Virus record (IMG/VR): IMGVR_UViG_3300047444_000436 | Coordinates: 1-40,299 of that record | Strand: one strand, 5' to 3' | Source of the DNA: a virus | DNA length: 40,299 nt | In this document: piece by piece, positions 29,688 to 37,811 of the stretch | How positions within the stretch are numbered: the stretch's first letter is position 1 | Layout of the letters: each line of letters begins with the position of its first letter | The notes under the pieces: generated by a model | Databases searched by the model: none | The model's input: the letters and a program-made list of their open reading frames with translations, nothing else | Told to the model about the DNA's origin: nothing | Translations under genes and position numbers: made by a program

Positions 29688-31010
29688 TTACCCGCCGATC
29701 GGACGCACGACCACGACCGTCGCGCCCGTGATGCCGTCCGCGCGCCAGCAGACGCTCGGCAGCTTCGCGTGGTACTGCTTCCGAATGCGATACCACGCTT
29801 CGAACGCATCGCGCGCCGTCGCGCCCGTGCCCGCACGGACGAGAATGCGGCCGTCCTCGTCGACCCACTTGCCCTTTTCCGAGACGTACTGGCACAGGCC
29901 CATCTGCGCCGTGTCGAGCCCCATGATCATCCCGTACGGGAAGTCACGGATGACCCGGATCGGCACTTCGCCCATCGTAATATCGCCCTTCGACGGCGCC
30001 TTGAACGCTTTGGTGCCGCCGTCCGGCGTCGACAAGTCCTGGCCCTGATACCGGCGATCCGCCTGAGTCAGTTTCAGGTAGACCCGGCGCATCGAGTGGT
30101 GCATCAGGAGCAGATCGGCCTCGCCGTTCATGCGCTGATCCGTCACGTCGGCCAACATCTGCAACAGGTCGATCGACAGCGGCCCCGTGGACGCGTTCAC
30201 GTACGCGTTCACGTAGTCGTAGACCGTCCGATCGACGTCGAAGTAATTGGTCCGGTACGTGCCGTCATCGACGAGCGCCAGCAGACCCCAGAACTGGTTT
30301 TCGTACTCCGTGTCCAGCGGATCCGTGACGGTGGAGTTCGCGGCCTTCACAAGAAAGTCGTTCTCCACCCACGCGGCATTCGGCGCCGCATCCGTCGTGA
30401 CCGACGTGCCATCCGTCGACAAGCCCGTGACCTTGCAGATACCCGCACGCAGCCCGCCCGTCGCCGGGTTGATCGCGCCGATGTACGAGTTCTTCTGGAA
30501 GAAGCGGTTGCCGAACGTCGCGCCGTCGACGCCACCAGGCGAGTCGACGATCAGCGTCGTGTTGCCGCTTGGCGTGGCTTCGTTGATCCGGCCCAGAACA
30601 CCGCGGCCATCGTAGATGAGCGCGATTTCCTCACGTCGGGCCAGATCCTTGATGAGGTTGTCGAACTCGTTGGTGCGCGCATCCTCCCACGCCATCGCGG
30701 AGCGCGCCGTGTCAGCCATCGCTTCCGGCGTGAGCATGACGCGGCCCATGAGCTTCCGCACGGTGCCCTTGACCTGCACGTGGCCCTGGATTCCGGCTTC
30801 CGCGAACAGGCCGTACTCGGCCGTGAACATCGGGGAGACGTTGCGTTCCACGTGGGCGTCGTACACGAACTGGCGCCCGCCGTATTCCTTGTCCATCATC
30901 TTGTCCTGGATGATGTCGCGGAGCGGGTTCTTGTTGTTGACCCCCTCCTGCACGTAGTCCTCGTAGAAGTCCTTGAGGAGTCCGTCGAGTGTCGCAGTCG
31001 AAGCTACCAT
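29688..31010 (-). CDS. major capsid protein
   Basis: A 440-residue protein placed directly after the scaffold gene, as is usual for major capsid proteins. It shows a HK97-type pattern in broad terms: a helical N-terminal arm, GGRQFVYDAHVERNVSPMFTAEYG (about 44-67), a long stretch of beta and helix, and a C-terminal AGTGATARDAFEAWYRIRKQYHAK. It has no lysine-crosslink signature that I can see. GAGGAC precedes ATG 31010. Homopolymer assembly of the head is family knowledge; a strong hairpin follows the gene. Confidence 0.78.
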   Translation of the reverse strand: MVASTATLDGLLKDFYEDYVQEGVNNKNPLRDIIQDKMMDKEYGGRQFVYDAHVERNVSPMFTAEYGLFAEAGIQGHVQVKGTVRKLMGRVMLTPEAMADTARSAMAWEDARTNEFDNLIKDLARREEIALIYDGRGVLGRINEATPSGNTTLIVDSPGGVDGATFGNRFFQKNSYIGAINPATGGLRAGICKVTGLSTDGTSVTTDAAPNAAWVENDFLVKAANSTVTDPLDTEYENQFWGLLALVDDGTYRTNYFDVDRTVYDYVNAYVNASTGPLSIDLLQMLADVTDQRMNGEADLLLMHHSMRRVYLKLTQADRRYQGQDLSTPDGGTKAFKAPSKGDITMGEVPIRVIRDFPYGMIMGLDTAQMGLCQYVSEKGKWVDEDGRILVRAGTGATARDAFEAWYRIRKQYHAKLPSVCWRADGITGATVVVVRPIGG

Positions 31011-31037
31011 GTGAGTCCTCTATCTGTTCGTCGGGCT

Positions 31038-31946
31038 CTATTGACTCGCGAGAAGCGCCTGACGCGCGGCCTCATGCACTTCGGCCGACGTCATCTTTTT
31101 CTTCTCGCCACCCGCGGACACAGACGCCGGGCCGCCCTGTGGGCCTCGAGACGGCAACCGCCGCGCATTTTCGGCGCGCCGCGCGTTGTCGTCGACCGTC
31201 TGACGCTGCGCGGGAACCCCGCCCCACACGCCGCGCACGTCCGCGATGAATTCATTGATGATCGACCGATCCCCGCGCTCGTACCGTTGCAACCGCGCGC
31301 CCGTCCGATCCTCCTGAATGAACTCACTCAGATTGATCTGGAACGCGCGACGGGCCCGATCCGACGACATGGATGCCGGATCGATGCCGACGGCCTTTGC
31401 GTACTCGCCAATCGCAAAGGACGTCATTTCAGCGGCGTGTCGCTGCCAGAGCGCATCTTCCGTTCCGGCCATCGACGCGAAACCGCCGGACTGTACCCGG
31501 TTCACAAAGTCCTGCGCTTGCTCGGGCGTCAGTTTGGAGAGCGTTTCGAGCAAGGCGGGATTCTTGATGAGCGGGCCCAAGCCGGGCACGATCTGAGCCA
31601 GGGTGTTGCGGATTTCCTCATGCCGCGGATCCGGCGGCGCATCGATCCCCATGAGTGCGCGCACGCGCCCGTTCATGGTGTCGAAGTTCCGCTGAAGTTC
31701 CGTCAGCTTCGTCTCGTACGTGGAACGCTGTTCCTCGAGACGATGTGGGGGAATCCACCGCGATCGATCTTCGCCGTACGCAAACCGCGGAGCGCCGCCA
31801 TTCGGATCCCCGCCACCGCCAGGAGCGCCAGCACCGGGCGCGCTTGGCGCCGGATTTGGGGAACCTGGATCGTTGTTGGGTGAACCGGAAGGACCGCCGC
31901 CCGCCGAACCGTCTGTTAACTGTGTGTAGACCTGAAATACCCGCAT
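31038..31946 (-). CDS. scaffold-like protein
   Basis: A 302-residue protein with a disordered Gly/Pro/Ser N-terminus (about 12-55), a coiled coil (PPHRLEEQRSTYETKLTELQRNFDTMNGRVRAL, 66-98), a helical middle (TLAQIVPGLGPLIKNPALLETLSKLTPEQAQDFV) and a basic C-terminal patch with EKKKMTSAEVHEAARQALL. Disorder at the N-terminus, helices and a basic C-terminus immediately upstream of the capsid gene fit a phage scaffolding protein, where the C-terminus usually binds capsid subunits. ATG 31946 has AGGA nearby. Confidence 0.7.
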   Translation of the reverse strand: MRVFQVYTQLTDGSAGGGPSGSPNNDPGSPNPAPSAPGAGAPGGGGDPNGGAPRFAYGEDRSRWIPPHRLEEQRSTYETKLTELQRNFDTMNGRVRALMGIDAPPDPRHEEIRNTLAQIVPGLGPLIKNPALLETLSKLTPEQAQDFVNRVQSGGFASMAGTEDALWQRHAAEMTSFAIGEYAKAVGIDPASMSSDRARRAFQINLSEFIQEDRTGARLQRYERGDRSIINEFIADVRGVWGGVPAQRQTVDDNARRAENARRLPSRGPQGGPASVSAGGEKKKMTSAEVHEAARQALLASQ

Positions 31947-32003
31947 GGTGTCCTACCCTTGTTATCGCGGCTAGGTTCCGCGTCTGGGACTAATTAGCGA
32001 CGA

Positions 32004-32033
32004 AGAATGACGAAACGGTAAGCGCGTTGTCAA
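32004..32033 (-). promoter_or_regulatory. possible sigma-70-like promoter before the scaffold gene
   Basis: On the minus strand TTGACA (32033-32028) is a full -35 match, followed after 18 bases by CATTCT (32009-32004), three of six matches to TATAAT. It lies in the most A+T-rich gap of the late block, just before the scaffold gene. The -10 match is weak, so this is only a candidate. Confidence 0.35.
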
Positions 32034-32209
32034 ATTTTCGGTTTGGGTTTCGGTCCCGTGACGCGCTCCGGCGCGTTGGGAACCGCGTGCGAGAACTCGC
32101 GGAGTGCCTTCATGCTGGCCGTTTTCCGCAGATCCACGGCTTTCTTGAACGTGGCACCGTGCGCCGCGGCTGCAAACAGACGACGTTGGGATTCGGACTC
32201 TGCTGGCAT
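32030..32209 (-). CDS. small conserved phage protein upstream of scaffold
   Basis: A 59-residue protein: MPAESESQRRLFAAAAHG, then KKAVDLRKTASMKALREFSH and a Lys/Pro-rich end. The 'PA.S..QRRLFGAA..' start followed by a REF segment is a small family I recall near phage structural genes (DUF3008-like in style). AGGTGA stands six bases before ATG 32209. It begins just after the portal stop and its stop overlaps the TTGACA candidate. Function not known. Confidence 0.6.
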   Translation of the reverse strand: MPAESESQRRLFAAAAHGATFKKAVDLRKTASMKALREFSHAVPNAPERVTGPKPKPKI

Positions 32210-32213
32210 GACG

Positions 32214-34808
32214 TCACCTCGGGGGACTCATGTTGCCGCCGCCGGGCGCCTGTCCCGGCATCGTGTCGATCGCGCCGGACTCCTGATTCGAGTTCGCCAT
32301 CGCGCGCGCGGCGCCTTGCGGTTGCGCCGGTTTGCCCGCGGGCATCGCGTTAGGCGACGGCGAGGTCAGCGGGAACGGCGCGTGTTGCGGTGCACCCGCG
32401 GGACCGCCGGGCATCGGCTGTTGCGGCGCGACGTCGATCCCCGCTTGCTCGAGGACGAGTGGCGTGAGCGGATCCTGCCCATTGAGCGACACCGTGACCT
32501 TCGGTTGGTCCGGCGGCGGCGCCTGGACGGGCGGCGGCACGGGCAAGCCAAACTGATTCGCGTTGGCGACGATGTGCTGCACGCGATGAAACGTGATTTC
32601 CGCTTTGGCGATCGGATCGGTCATCACGAGTTGCCGAATGCGATCGGAGTTCGCCCAAATGTCCAACTGTTCGATGTGGATCGGGTGATTGTTCCACGCT
32701 TGGACGACGAGCGGATTGCCCGGCAACGGCTGTGGCGGCGGCTGCGGCTGTCCGGGCATCGGCGTCGGCTCCGGCGGCGGCTGCGACGGTTGCCCCGTCG
32801 CCGGATCGAGACGCCCGGCCGCGACCCATCGCTCGTACAGTTCCAGTTCCGTCGCCGCGGCCTTCGTGTGCGCGTCGAGCCCCGGCGCCAAGTCATGCAC
32901 GCCCATCAGATCGTTGACGCGCGCCTTCGTGGCCGGATCAGTCATGTCGATCGAGCCCATCTGTTGCGCTTGCTGCGCGGCCGCGCGTCGGCCGAGTGAC
33001 GTTTTCGGCGTCTGTGACCCGTCCTCGATGACGACCGTGATCGCGCCTTGCAGATCCGCGCGCTTGAACGTCAGGTACGAGAACTTGCCCTGATTGCCCT
33101 GCACCGTGCGGACGCGCTGTTCGGGCCCATAGACCCGTTCCAGGTCGAGCGCGACGGCGTACCAGTCGCGGTACGCGCGGCCGCGCTGTTTGAACAGGGA
33201 GATAAACCCGTTCTGCGACTGTTCGACGAGCAGGTTTAGACCGGAGAAGCTATCGACATTCGGCGGCGCGCCACCCTTCAGAATGTCGCGCGTCTTACTC
33301 AGCCGTTCGACGTCGGAGAAGTACTGTTCGCGCAACTGGAAATGCGACTGATTGAGCGGCAACCCCTCGAGCCGTTCCGGTTTCGCGTTCGTGCCCGCCA
33401 CGACCCCGTACCGCACGATGAGCCCCGGTTCGCCGGTGAACCGCTGAACTTCCGAGCCCTTCGGTTCGAGCCAGATCGGATTCGCCATGCGCTGCATGAT
33501 GAGTTCGACCATCGAATCGTTGCGGTTGATCGAGTCGTTCTTGGGAATGACCGGATCGAGCGCGCTCTTGCCCCAGATGCGGCCGCCGATTTCTTCGTAC
33601 GGGTAGTAGATCCACGGCCAGAGCTTGCGTGGCGTTTCTTCGTCCGGCTGAATCGGCGCCGAGTACGGCAGCGGGCCCGGCTGAATGCCGCGGTCGTCGT
33701 CGCGGATGATGACCGTCTGCCCGGCGTTACCGCCCGCGAGACGCGCCCAGAGCCCATCGGGGAACTGCGAACAGCGATTGATCCAGAGTTCCGCTTCGAT
33801 GAGCCCTTCCGCGCGCGTCGGCTGCGCGCCGCCGGGCTGGAACGGCGAAGTGGTCATATCGGTCAGCATCGACAGCGACCGGAACATCATCAGGGACTTT
33901 TCCGACGTCGACGATTGGAACCGTAGCTGATTGAAGTACGGCCGCCCCTCGTAGTATTCCTTCGGCCGCCACCGCAACCGAATCAGCCGATCGACGTCGC
34001 CCCACCGCTGGAAATGCGTGGGAATCAGAATCTCGAGCGTCGACACGACGTCCGTGCGGCCGCACCCGACGTTCTCGTACTGCCCGATCGCCTTCCCGTT
34101 CGGATCCGTCGCCAACTGGAACGCATCGCCCGGCGTTTGCCCATCCTGCGGACACACCCGGATCGTGCCGTCGGAGACGTCGAGCGGATGACACTGGAAC
34201 CCGCACGTGGGACATTGCAACGCTTGGACGAACACGCGGTAGTTCGGATCGTCGTTGTCCCAGTGCGGATGCAGAAAGACCGTGCCGAGCGTCGGCGCCC
34301 AGAAGTCCGCCTCGAAAAACACGCGCTGCATCTTGTGTTCTTCGTAGATGACCGGCTCCATGTCGTCCGCCGTCTGCGCGGCCAACACGTTTTTCGGTTC
34401 CTGCCCGTTCGGCTTGACGCGGACGCCCGGCTCGACATTCGACAGCATCGACCGGATCGTCGAAATGGTATCGAACGTGACATTCGTGACCGGCCGCGGA
34501 ATCCACCGCGCCAGGCGCTTGTCCTGCCATCCGGAACGCGATGTGTAGTGGATCCACTGGCGGCCGTGGCAGTACAGGAGCTTCTGCCACCAACCTTGCT
34601 CGAGCAGTTCGCGGCCTTCCGTCGACGCGCGGCGGATGCCGTCGTAAATCTTCCGCAACTGCGCGTCGGCATCGGCGGTGCCCGCCTCGAGCCCGGCGTA
34701 CAGCGCCTCGGCGTCTGTTTCGTCCTGCCCGCCAGGAACGGGACGCAGATTCGGAAACGCGGGAGACGCGCCAGTCGGGGTGAGGCCGGGTTCTACCACT
34801 CCAAGCAC
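32214..34808 (-). CDS. portal protein
   Basis: An 864-residue portal, starting at GTG 34808 after GGAGGA. The N-terminal part (QGWWQKLLYCHGRQW, RPVTNVTFDTISTIRSMLSN), the middle (RWRPKEYYEGRPYFNQL, IWGKSALDPVIPKNDSINRNDSMVELIM) and the long C-terminal helix are typical of large P22-class portals in podoviruses. A Cys insert (C199, C202, C206, H207, C219, C249) may form a zinc ribbon. The C-terminal 200 residues are Pro-rich and disordered. A dodecameric ring at the head vertex for DNA passage is family knowledge. Its neighbours (terminase, scaffold, capsid) fit. Confidence 0.85.
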   Translation of the reverse strand: MLGVVEPGLTPTGASPAFPNLRPVPGGQDETDAEALYAGLEAGTADADAQLRKIYDGIRRASTEGRELLEQGWWQKLLYCHGRQWIHYTSRSGWQDKRLARWIPRPVTNVTFDTISTIRSMLSNVEPGVRVKPNGQEPKNVLAAQTADDMEPVIYEEHKMQRVFFEADFWAPTLGTVFLHPHWDNDDPNYRVFVQALQCPTCGFQCHPLDVSDGTIRVCPQDGQTPGDAFQLATDPNGKAIGQYENVGCGRTDVVSTLEILIPTHFQRWGDVDRLIRLRWRPKEYYEGRPYFNQLRFQSSTSEKSLMMFRSLSMLTDMTTSPFQPGGAQPTRAEGLIEAELWINRCSQFPDGLWARLAGGNAGQTVIIRDDDRGIQPGPLPYSAPIQPDEETPRKLWPWIYYPYEEIGGRIWGKSALDPVIPKNDSINRNDSMVELIMQRMANPIWLEPKGSEVQRFTGEPGLIVRYGVVAGTNAKPERLEGLPLNQSHFQLREQYFSDVERLSKTRDILKGGAPPNVDSFSGLNLLVEQSQNGFISLFKQRGRAYRDWYAVALDLERVYGPEQRVRTVQGNQGKFSYLTFKRADLQGAITVVIEDGSQTPKTSLGRRAAAQQAQQMGSIDMTDPATKARVNDLMGVHDLAPGLDAHTKAAATELELYERWVAAGRLDPATGQPSQPPPEPTPMPGQPQPPPQPLPGNPLVVQAWNNHPIHIEQLDIWANSDRIRQLVMTDPIAKAEITFHRVQHIVANANQFGLPVPPPVQAPPPDQPKVTVSLNGQDPLTPLVLEQAGIDVAPQQPMPGGPAGAPQHAPFPLTSPSPNAMPAGKPAQPQGAARAMANSNQESGAIDTMPGQAPGGGNMSPPR

Positions 34809-34820
34809 GGCGGTCCTCCG

Positions 34821-35291
34821 CTATCCGGTGAACGAACCGTCGAGATCCGCTTCCCCGCCAGGCGCCAACGACGCCGCCGTGTTACCGTGGCCGCCAAAGC
34901 CGCCATCCGAGACGTCGTGCAGCATGTCTTTCTCACGGAGACTCGCCGCCGCGGAATCCCCTACGTCCTGAAACATATCCGGCCCGACACCCAGTTCTGA
35001 ACTGTGGATCGGTGAGCCCTGCGCGATCTGCGGCACGATCGTCGGCAGCCCGGTAATGCGCTGGCGCATCTGGCCGTTGTCATGCTCGAGTACATTGACG
35101 CGCGTGGTGATGTGGTCGTACGCGGCCGAGCGGCGCCCGACTTCTTCGCGCGCGACGGCGAGTTCGCGGAGTAAGGACGCTTCGCGCAGCCGGGCGACGT
35201 CGGCGTTGGCGATCACGGTGTCGGTGAGAAACGCGACACGCGCGATCAAGGCGTCATAGTCCGCTTCGCGGACCCGGCGATACCCGAACAT
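34821..35291 (-). CDS. coiled-coil protein with disordered C-terminus
   Basis: A 156-residue protein. An N-terminal helix pair/coiled coil (YDALIARVAFLTDTVIANADVARLREASLLRELAVAREEVG, about 12-52, and RVNVLEHDNGQMRQRI) is followed by a Gly/Asp/Ser tail. It sits between the cold-shock gene and the portal; its start is only 11 bases after the putative -10 of a promoter, so its message would be nearly leaderless. No ribosome site is obvious. Function unknown; possibly an assembly helper. Confidence 0.5.
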   Translation of the reverse strand: MFGYRRVREADYDALIARVAFLTDTVIANADVARLREASLLRELAVAREEVGRRSAAYDHITTRVNVLEHDNGQMRQRITGLPTIVPQIAQGSPIHSSELGVGPDMFQDVGDSAAASLREKDMLHDVSDGGFGGHGNTAASLAPGGEADLDGSFTG

Positions 35292-35302
35292 ACTGGCCTG
35301 AG

Positions 35303-35331
35303 AGGATACGCGCCGACGTTCAGGCTGTCAA
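35303..35331 (-). promoter_or_regulatory. sigma-70-like promoter upstream of coiled-coil and portal genes
   Basis: On the minus strand TTGACA (35331-35326) is separated by exactly 17 bases from TATCCT (35308-35303), a full -35 and a four-of-six -10. The -35 lies inside the last codons of the cold-shock gene. Transcription would start a few bases before ATG 35291. The spacing and strength make this the best promoter in the window, though it has no experimental support. Confidence 0.5.
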
Positions 35332-35526
35332 AGTGACTTCCGACGCCCGCGGCCCCTTCGGGGCCAGATCGTCGGCGTCGAACGTCACCCGATCGCCTTC
35401 GTTGAGCAGATGAAACCCGTCGACGGCCTCGGAACTGTGGAAGAAGTACTCTTTGCCGCTCTCGGCGTCCTTGACGAACCCGAATTTCTTGTCCTTGAGA
35501 ATGCGCGCCACGATCCCTGTCGCCAT
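35320..35526 (-). CDS. cold-shock-domain protein
   Basis: A 68-residue cold-shock protein. The RNP1-like KKFGFV is at 13-18 and RNP2-like YFFHSS is at 27-32, with the usual GDRVTFDADD and a short C-terminal strand; length matches CspA. Such proteins bind single-stranded RNA or DNA and melt structure. Placed between the large terminase and portal, it may aid late mRNA translation or be a cargo gene. GGAGG precedes ATG 35526. Its 3' end carries the -35 of the promoter candidate. Confidence 0.85.
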   Translation of the reverse strand: MATGIVARILKDKKFGFVKDAESGKEYFFHSSEAVDGFHLLNEGDRVTFDADDLAPKGPRASEVTLTA

Positions 35527-35538
35527 CTAAGCCTCCGC

Positions 35539-37104
35539 CTACGAGAAGAAGTTGCCAACCCCGGCCGCGTCCGCCTGGGGCGTGAATTCGTCGTACACGA
35601 CGTCGTACGTGTCCGTCACACGCACGAGCCCATCCTTGTCCGCCTCATCCTTCACTTCGTTGCGACGTAACTGGCGCTTGGCGTCGTCGGAGAGCAGCGA
35701 CATATTACGCTTTTCGTCAGTGATACCGTCAATCTGGCCTGGCGCCGGAAGTTCCGGCCAGAGCATGACCGCGTACCTGAGCGCGTCCGGCAGGTCATCG
35801 TCTTTTTTGAACGGTTGCGCGTCCGTCGGAATGCCGCGCTTGGTTTCCTGAAGCTCGGCCCACCGATACTGCCGCAAGTACTTCAGCAGCAGCGGGCACC
35901 GCGTCCGCGAAATGAGCATCTGCCCTGACGCCATCCACGCATAGAGCCGCTGAATGCCCGCGTCCACCGCGTTCGGCGCGTTCTGCGCGTAGATGCCGTA
36001 CTGCGCCAGTTCGATCGCGCCCTGCGCCTGTGACGGGTCGATCCCGTACCGCGGACTGAGCGTGCCGACCTTGATTTTGATTGCCGCGGCATGGACCGCG
36101 AACAGCGTTTTCCGTTGCAGGTATTCGTCGACGACGACCAACCCCTTCGGCGTGACGACGACGACCGCCGCGGCGAACGGATGGTCCGTGCCAGGGTCGA
36201 GTCCGACGACGCACGGCCGCGACGGATCGACCGCGGGCCACTCCGGAATCCACTTGCGAATCAGATCGTCCGTCGCGTCACAGCGTTCAATCAGATCGCC
36301 AAAGATCGTGCCGGTGGGGAACTCGATCGACGCTTCGTACTCGCGTCGGAACAGTTCAGGCGGCATCGTGACGCGCGCCCGTTCGACTTCCTCGGCGTCA
36401 ATGATCGGATTGTCGACCGTGCGATACGACGTCGCCCAGAAACCGGGCAAGCCCTGTTCGGCGGGCAGCCAGAAATTCTTGTGACACCAATCCTCGCCCC
36501 AGTCCGGCGACGACGTGATCCACGCCACGCCCTTGAACTCGGTCAGCGTCGGCATCAGCAGATGCCACGCCAATTCCTGCATCTTGCGGCCTTCGTCGAG
36601 CCACGCCCAATGCAATCCGGGCCCGGCCGCGCGGTTCGGATCGTCGAGCGATCGGAACTGACACGTGGCGCCGTTCGGCAGCCGCAGCGTGTAGCGGTCC
36701 TCGGACCATTCCGTGAGCGGATGGTCGAACCAGGCTTGCGGCAACTGCGAGAAGAACGCGGGCATCACGTAGTCCTCGAGTTCTGGGTACGACGGCGCGC
36801 AGCACCAGCCCATCGAGTTCGGCACGATCATTTCTTCGATCGCGGAGAGCGCGCCGATCCGCGTCTTGCCGCCACGTCGTCCGGCGCGAATAAAGAGCCG
36901 ACGAAACGGCCGCTTGCCGAATTGCGCGCAGCCGGGACAGTTCGGCCCTTGTTCGATCAGGCTCCACGTCAATCGCTGGCCCACGCTGTCGAGACACGTG
37001 CCCGGACACGCGCGCAGCCGCCGTGCGATCAGGAACGACACCTGATACGGGTTGTACTTGAGCTTGACGAGCGGTTGCGGATTCGTGAGACGTGTTCTAG
37101 CCAC
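35539..37104 (-). CDS. terminase large subunit
   Basis: A 521-residue packaging ATPase/nuclease. Walker A is GRRGGKT (75-81), Walker B is LHWAWLDE (164-171), and the nuclease domain has GLDPGTD (301-307, D303), a VVVDEYL strand (323-329) and the final DDLPDALRYAVM (436-447). These cover the ATPase and RNase-H-like domains, so it is complete. An N-terminal insert with C33, C37, C56 and C59 could bind zinc. It starts at GTG 37104 inside the end of the HNH remnant; later ATGs would lose the ATPase. It moves DNA into the prohead through the portal. Confidence 0.9.
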   Translation of the reverse strand: MARTRLTNPQPLVKLKYNPYQVSFLIARRLRACPGTCLDSVGQRLTWSLIEQGPNCPGCAQFGKRPFRRLFIRAGRRGGKTRIGALSAIEEMIVPNSMGWCCAPSYPELEDYVMPAFFSQLPQAWFDHPLTEWSEDRYTLRLPNGATCQFRSLDDPNRAAGPGLHWAWLDEGRKMQELAWHLLMPTLTEFKGVAWITSSPDWGEDWCHKNFWLPAEQGLPGFWATSYRTVDNPIIDAEEVERARVTMPPELFRREYEASIEFPTGTIFGDLIERCDATDDLIRKWIPEWPAVDPSRPCVVGLDPGTDHPFAAAVVVVTPKGLVVVDEYLQRKTLFAVHAAAIKIKVGTLSPRYGIDPSQAQGAIELAQYGIYAQNAPNAVDAGIQRLYAWMASGQMLISRTRCPLLLKYLRQYRWAELQETKRGIPTDAQPFKKDDDLPDALRYAVMLWPELPAPGQIDGITDEKRNMSLLSDDAKRQLRRNEVKDEADKDGLVRVTDTYDVVYDEFTPQADAAGVGNFFS

Positions 37105-37387
37105 GGGCCGCCCACTCGTTCACGGCGATCTTGCTCAGATGCTTCGGATTGCAGCAGAGCCGATCGATCGCGCAGGGCGCCACGCGTTCCGTCCGGCGAA
37201 TCGGCCCGAACGTCAAGACGTACGCGATGTGTTGCACAAACGCGGACTTGTCATCGACCATGAATAGCCCGTAGATGCGGCCGGACACCATTTTCTTCTG
37301 CCCCTGCCACGGCCAGCAGCGGCGCGACGACTCTTGCATCCGCACGTGGCGCCAGAACCGCTCCTCGAGCGAGAGCTTCGGGCGCAT
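37097..37387 (-). CDS. HNH-family protein with degenerate active site
   Basis: A 96-residue protein aligned to the HNH_3 family: FWRHV, CWPWQG, HIAYVLTFGPIRR, then VAPCAIDRLCCNPKHL. The framework and the CNPKHL end are conserved. The catalytic His-His positions of the intact enzyme at 7610-8125 (VCHHC) are replaced here by A-P-C, so cleavage activity is doubtful. It overlaps the terminase start by eight bases. It may be a decayed homing endonuclease or a co-opted DNA-binding partner of terminase. Confidence 0.7.
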   Translation of the reverse strand: MRPKLSLEERFWRHVRMQESSRRCWPWQGQKKMVSGRIYGLFMVDDKSAFVQHIAYVLTFGPIRRTERVAPCAIDRLCCNPKHLSKIAVNEWAARG

Positions 37388-37614
37388 TACTTTTTGACGC
37401 CGCGCTTCAGCGGATTAAACAGCGCCCCGGGATTGCCAGGAAGGCCGGTGCTGCCGTGCAGCATCACGTATTTGATGCACGCGCGCGTCAGGTTCGACAT
37501 GGACACGCGCGGGCGGCCCGGCATCGTCGGAAACATCTTCGCGGAGAGCAGGTCGAGCGCCGCCTTTTCCGTATCGTCGAAATAGAACTTCGCTTCGTTC
37601 AACTGCGTCGGCAT
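37387..37614 (-). CDS. small basic protein, ribbon-helix-helix-like
   Basis: A 75-residue protein with a strand-like start (LNEAKFYFDDTEKAALDLLSAKMFP) and a second helix (RVSMSNLTRACIKYVMLHG). The order strand-helix-helix and the sequence SMSNLTRACI are compatible with a ribbon-helix-helix fold, though weakly. It overlaps the next gene by a TAATG junction and the preceding one by TGATG. Possible regulator or packaging accessory; unresolved. Confidence 0.5.
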   Translation of the reverse strand: MPTQLNEAKFYFDDTEKAALDLLSAKMFPTMPGRPRVSMSNLTRACIKYVMLHGSTGLPGNPGALFNPLKRGVKK

Positions 37615-37811
37615 CAGTACCGCGGTTTCTTGGCGACGGCCGGAGCGCGGGACGCGCCGACGGTGCGATGGCGGGGACTCGCGCGTTCGGGGAGCGCCGA
37701 CGGCGAGTGCAGGTCACGCGCGGCGAACTGCGCGGCCGTCACCTTCCCCTCCGCGACCATCTGTTCCCAGTGTGTCCGCTGCGCGCGGGATGCAAAGCCT
37801 TGATTAGCCAT
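37614..37811 (-). CDS. small phage protein near terminase
   Basis: A 65-residue protein with N-terminal MANQGFASRAQRTHWEQMVAEGK, a pattern ('ANQGFAS..QR..W..LV.EGKV') seen, from memory, in short proteins beside phage terminase genes, then a Pro/Arg/Ser disordered end. Its ATG lies inside the last codons of the small terminase candidate, sharing eight bases. Function unknown. Confidence 0.55.
   Translation of the reverse strand: MANQGFASRAQRTHWEQMVAEGKVTAAQFAARDLHSPSALPERASPRHRTVGASRAPAVAKKPRY

Noticed and set aside
29208-31883. 891-residue open frame antisense to the capsid and scaffold genes
   Set aside because: Same kind of shadow, spanning several recognisable structural genes and intergenic hairpins; Arg-rich without motifs.
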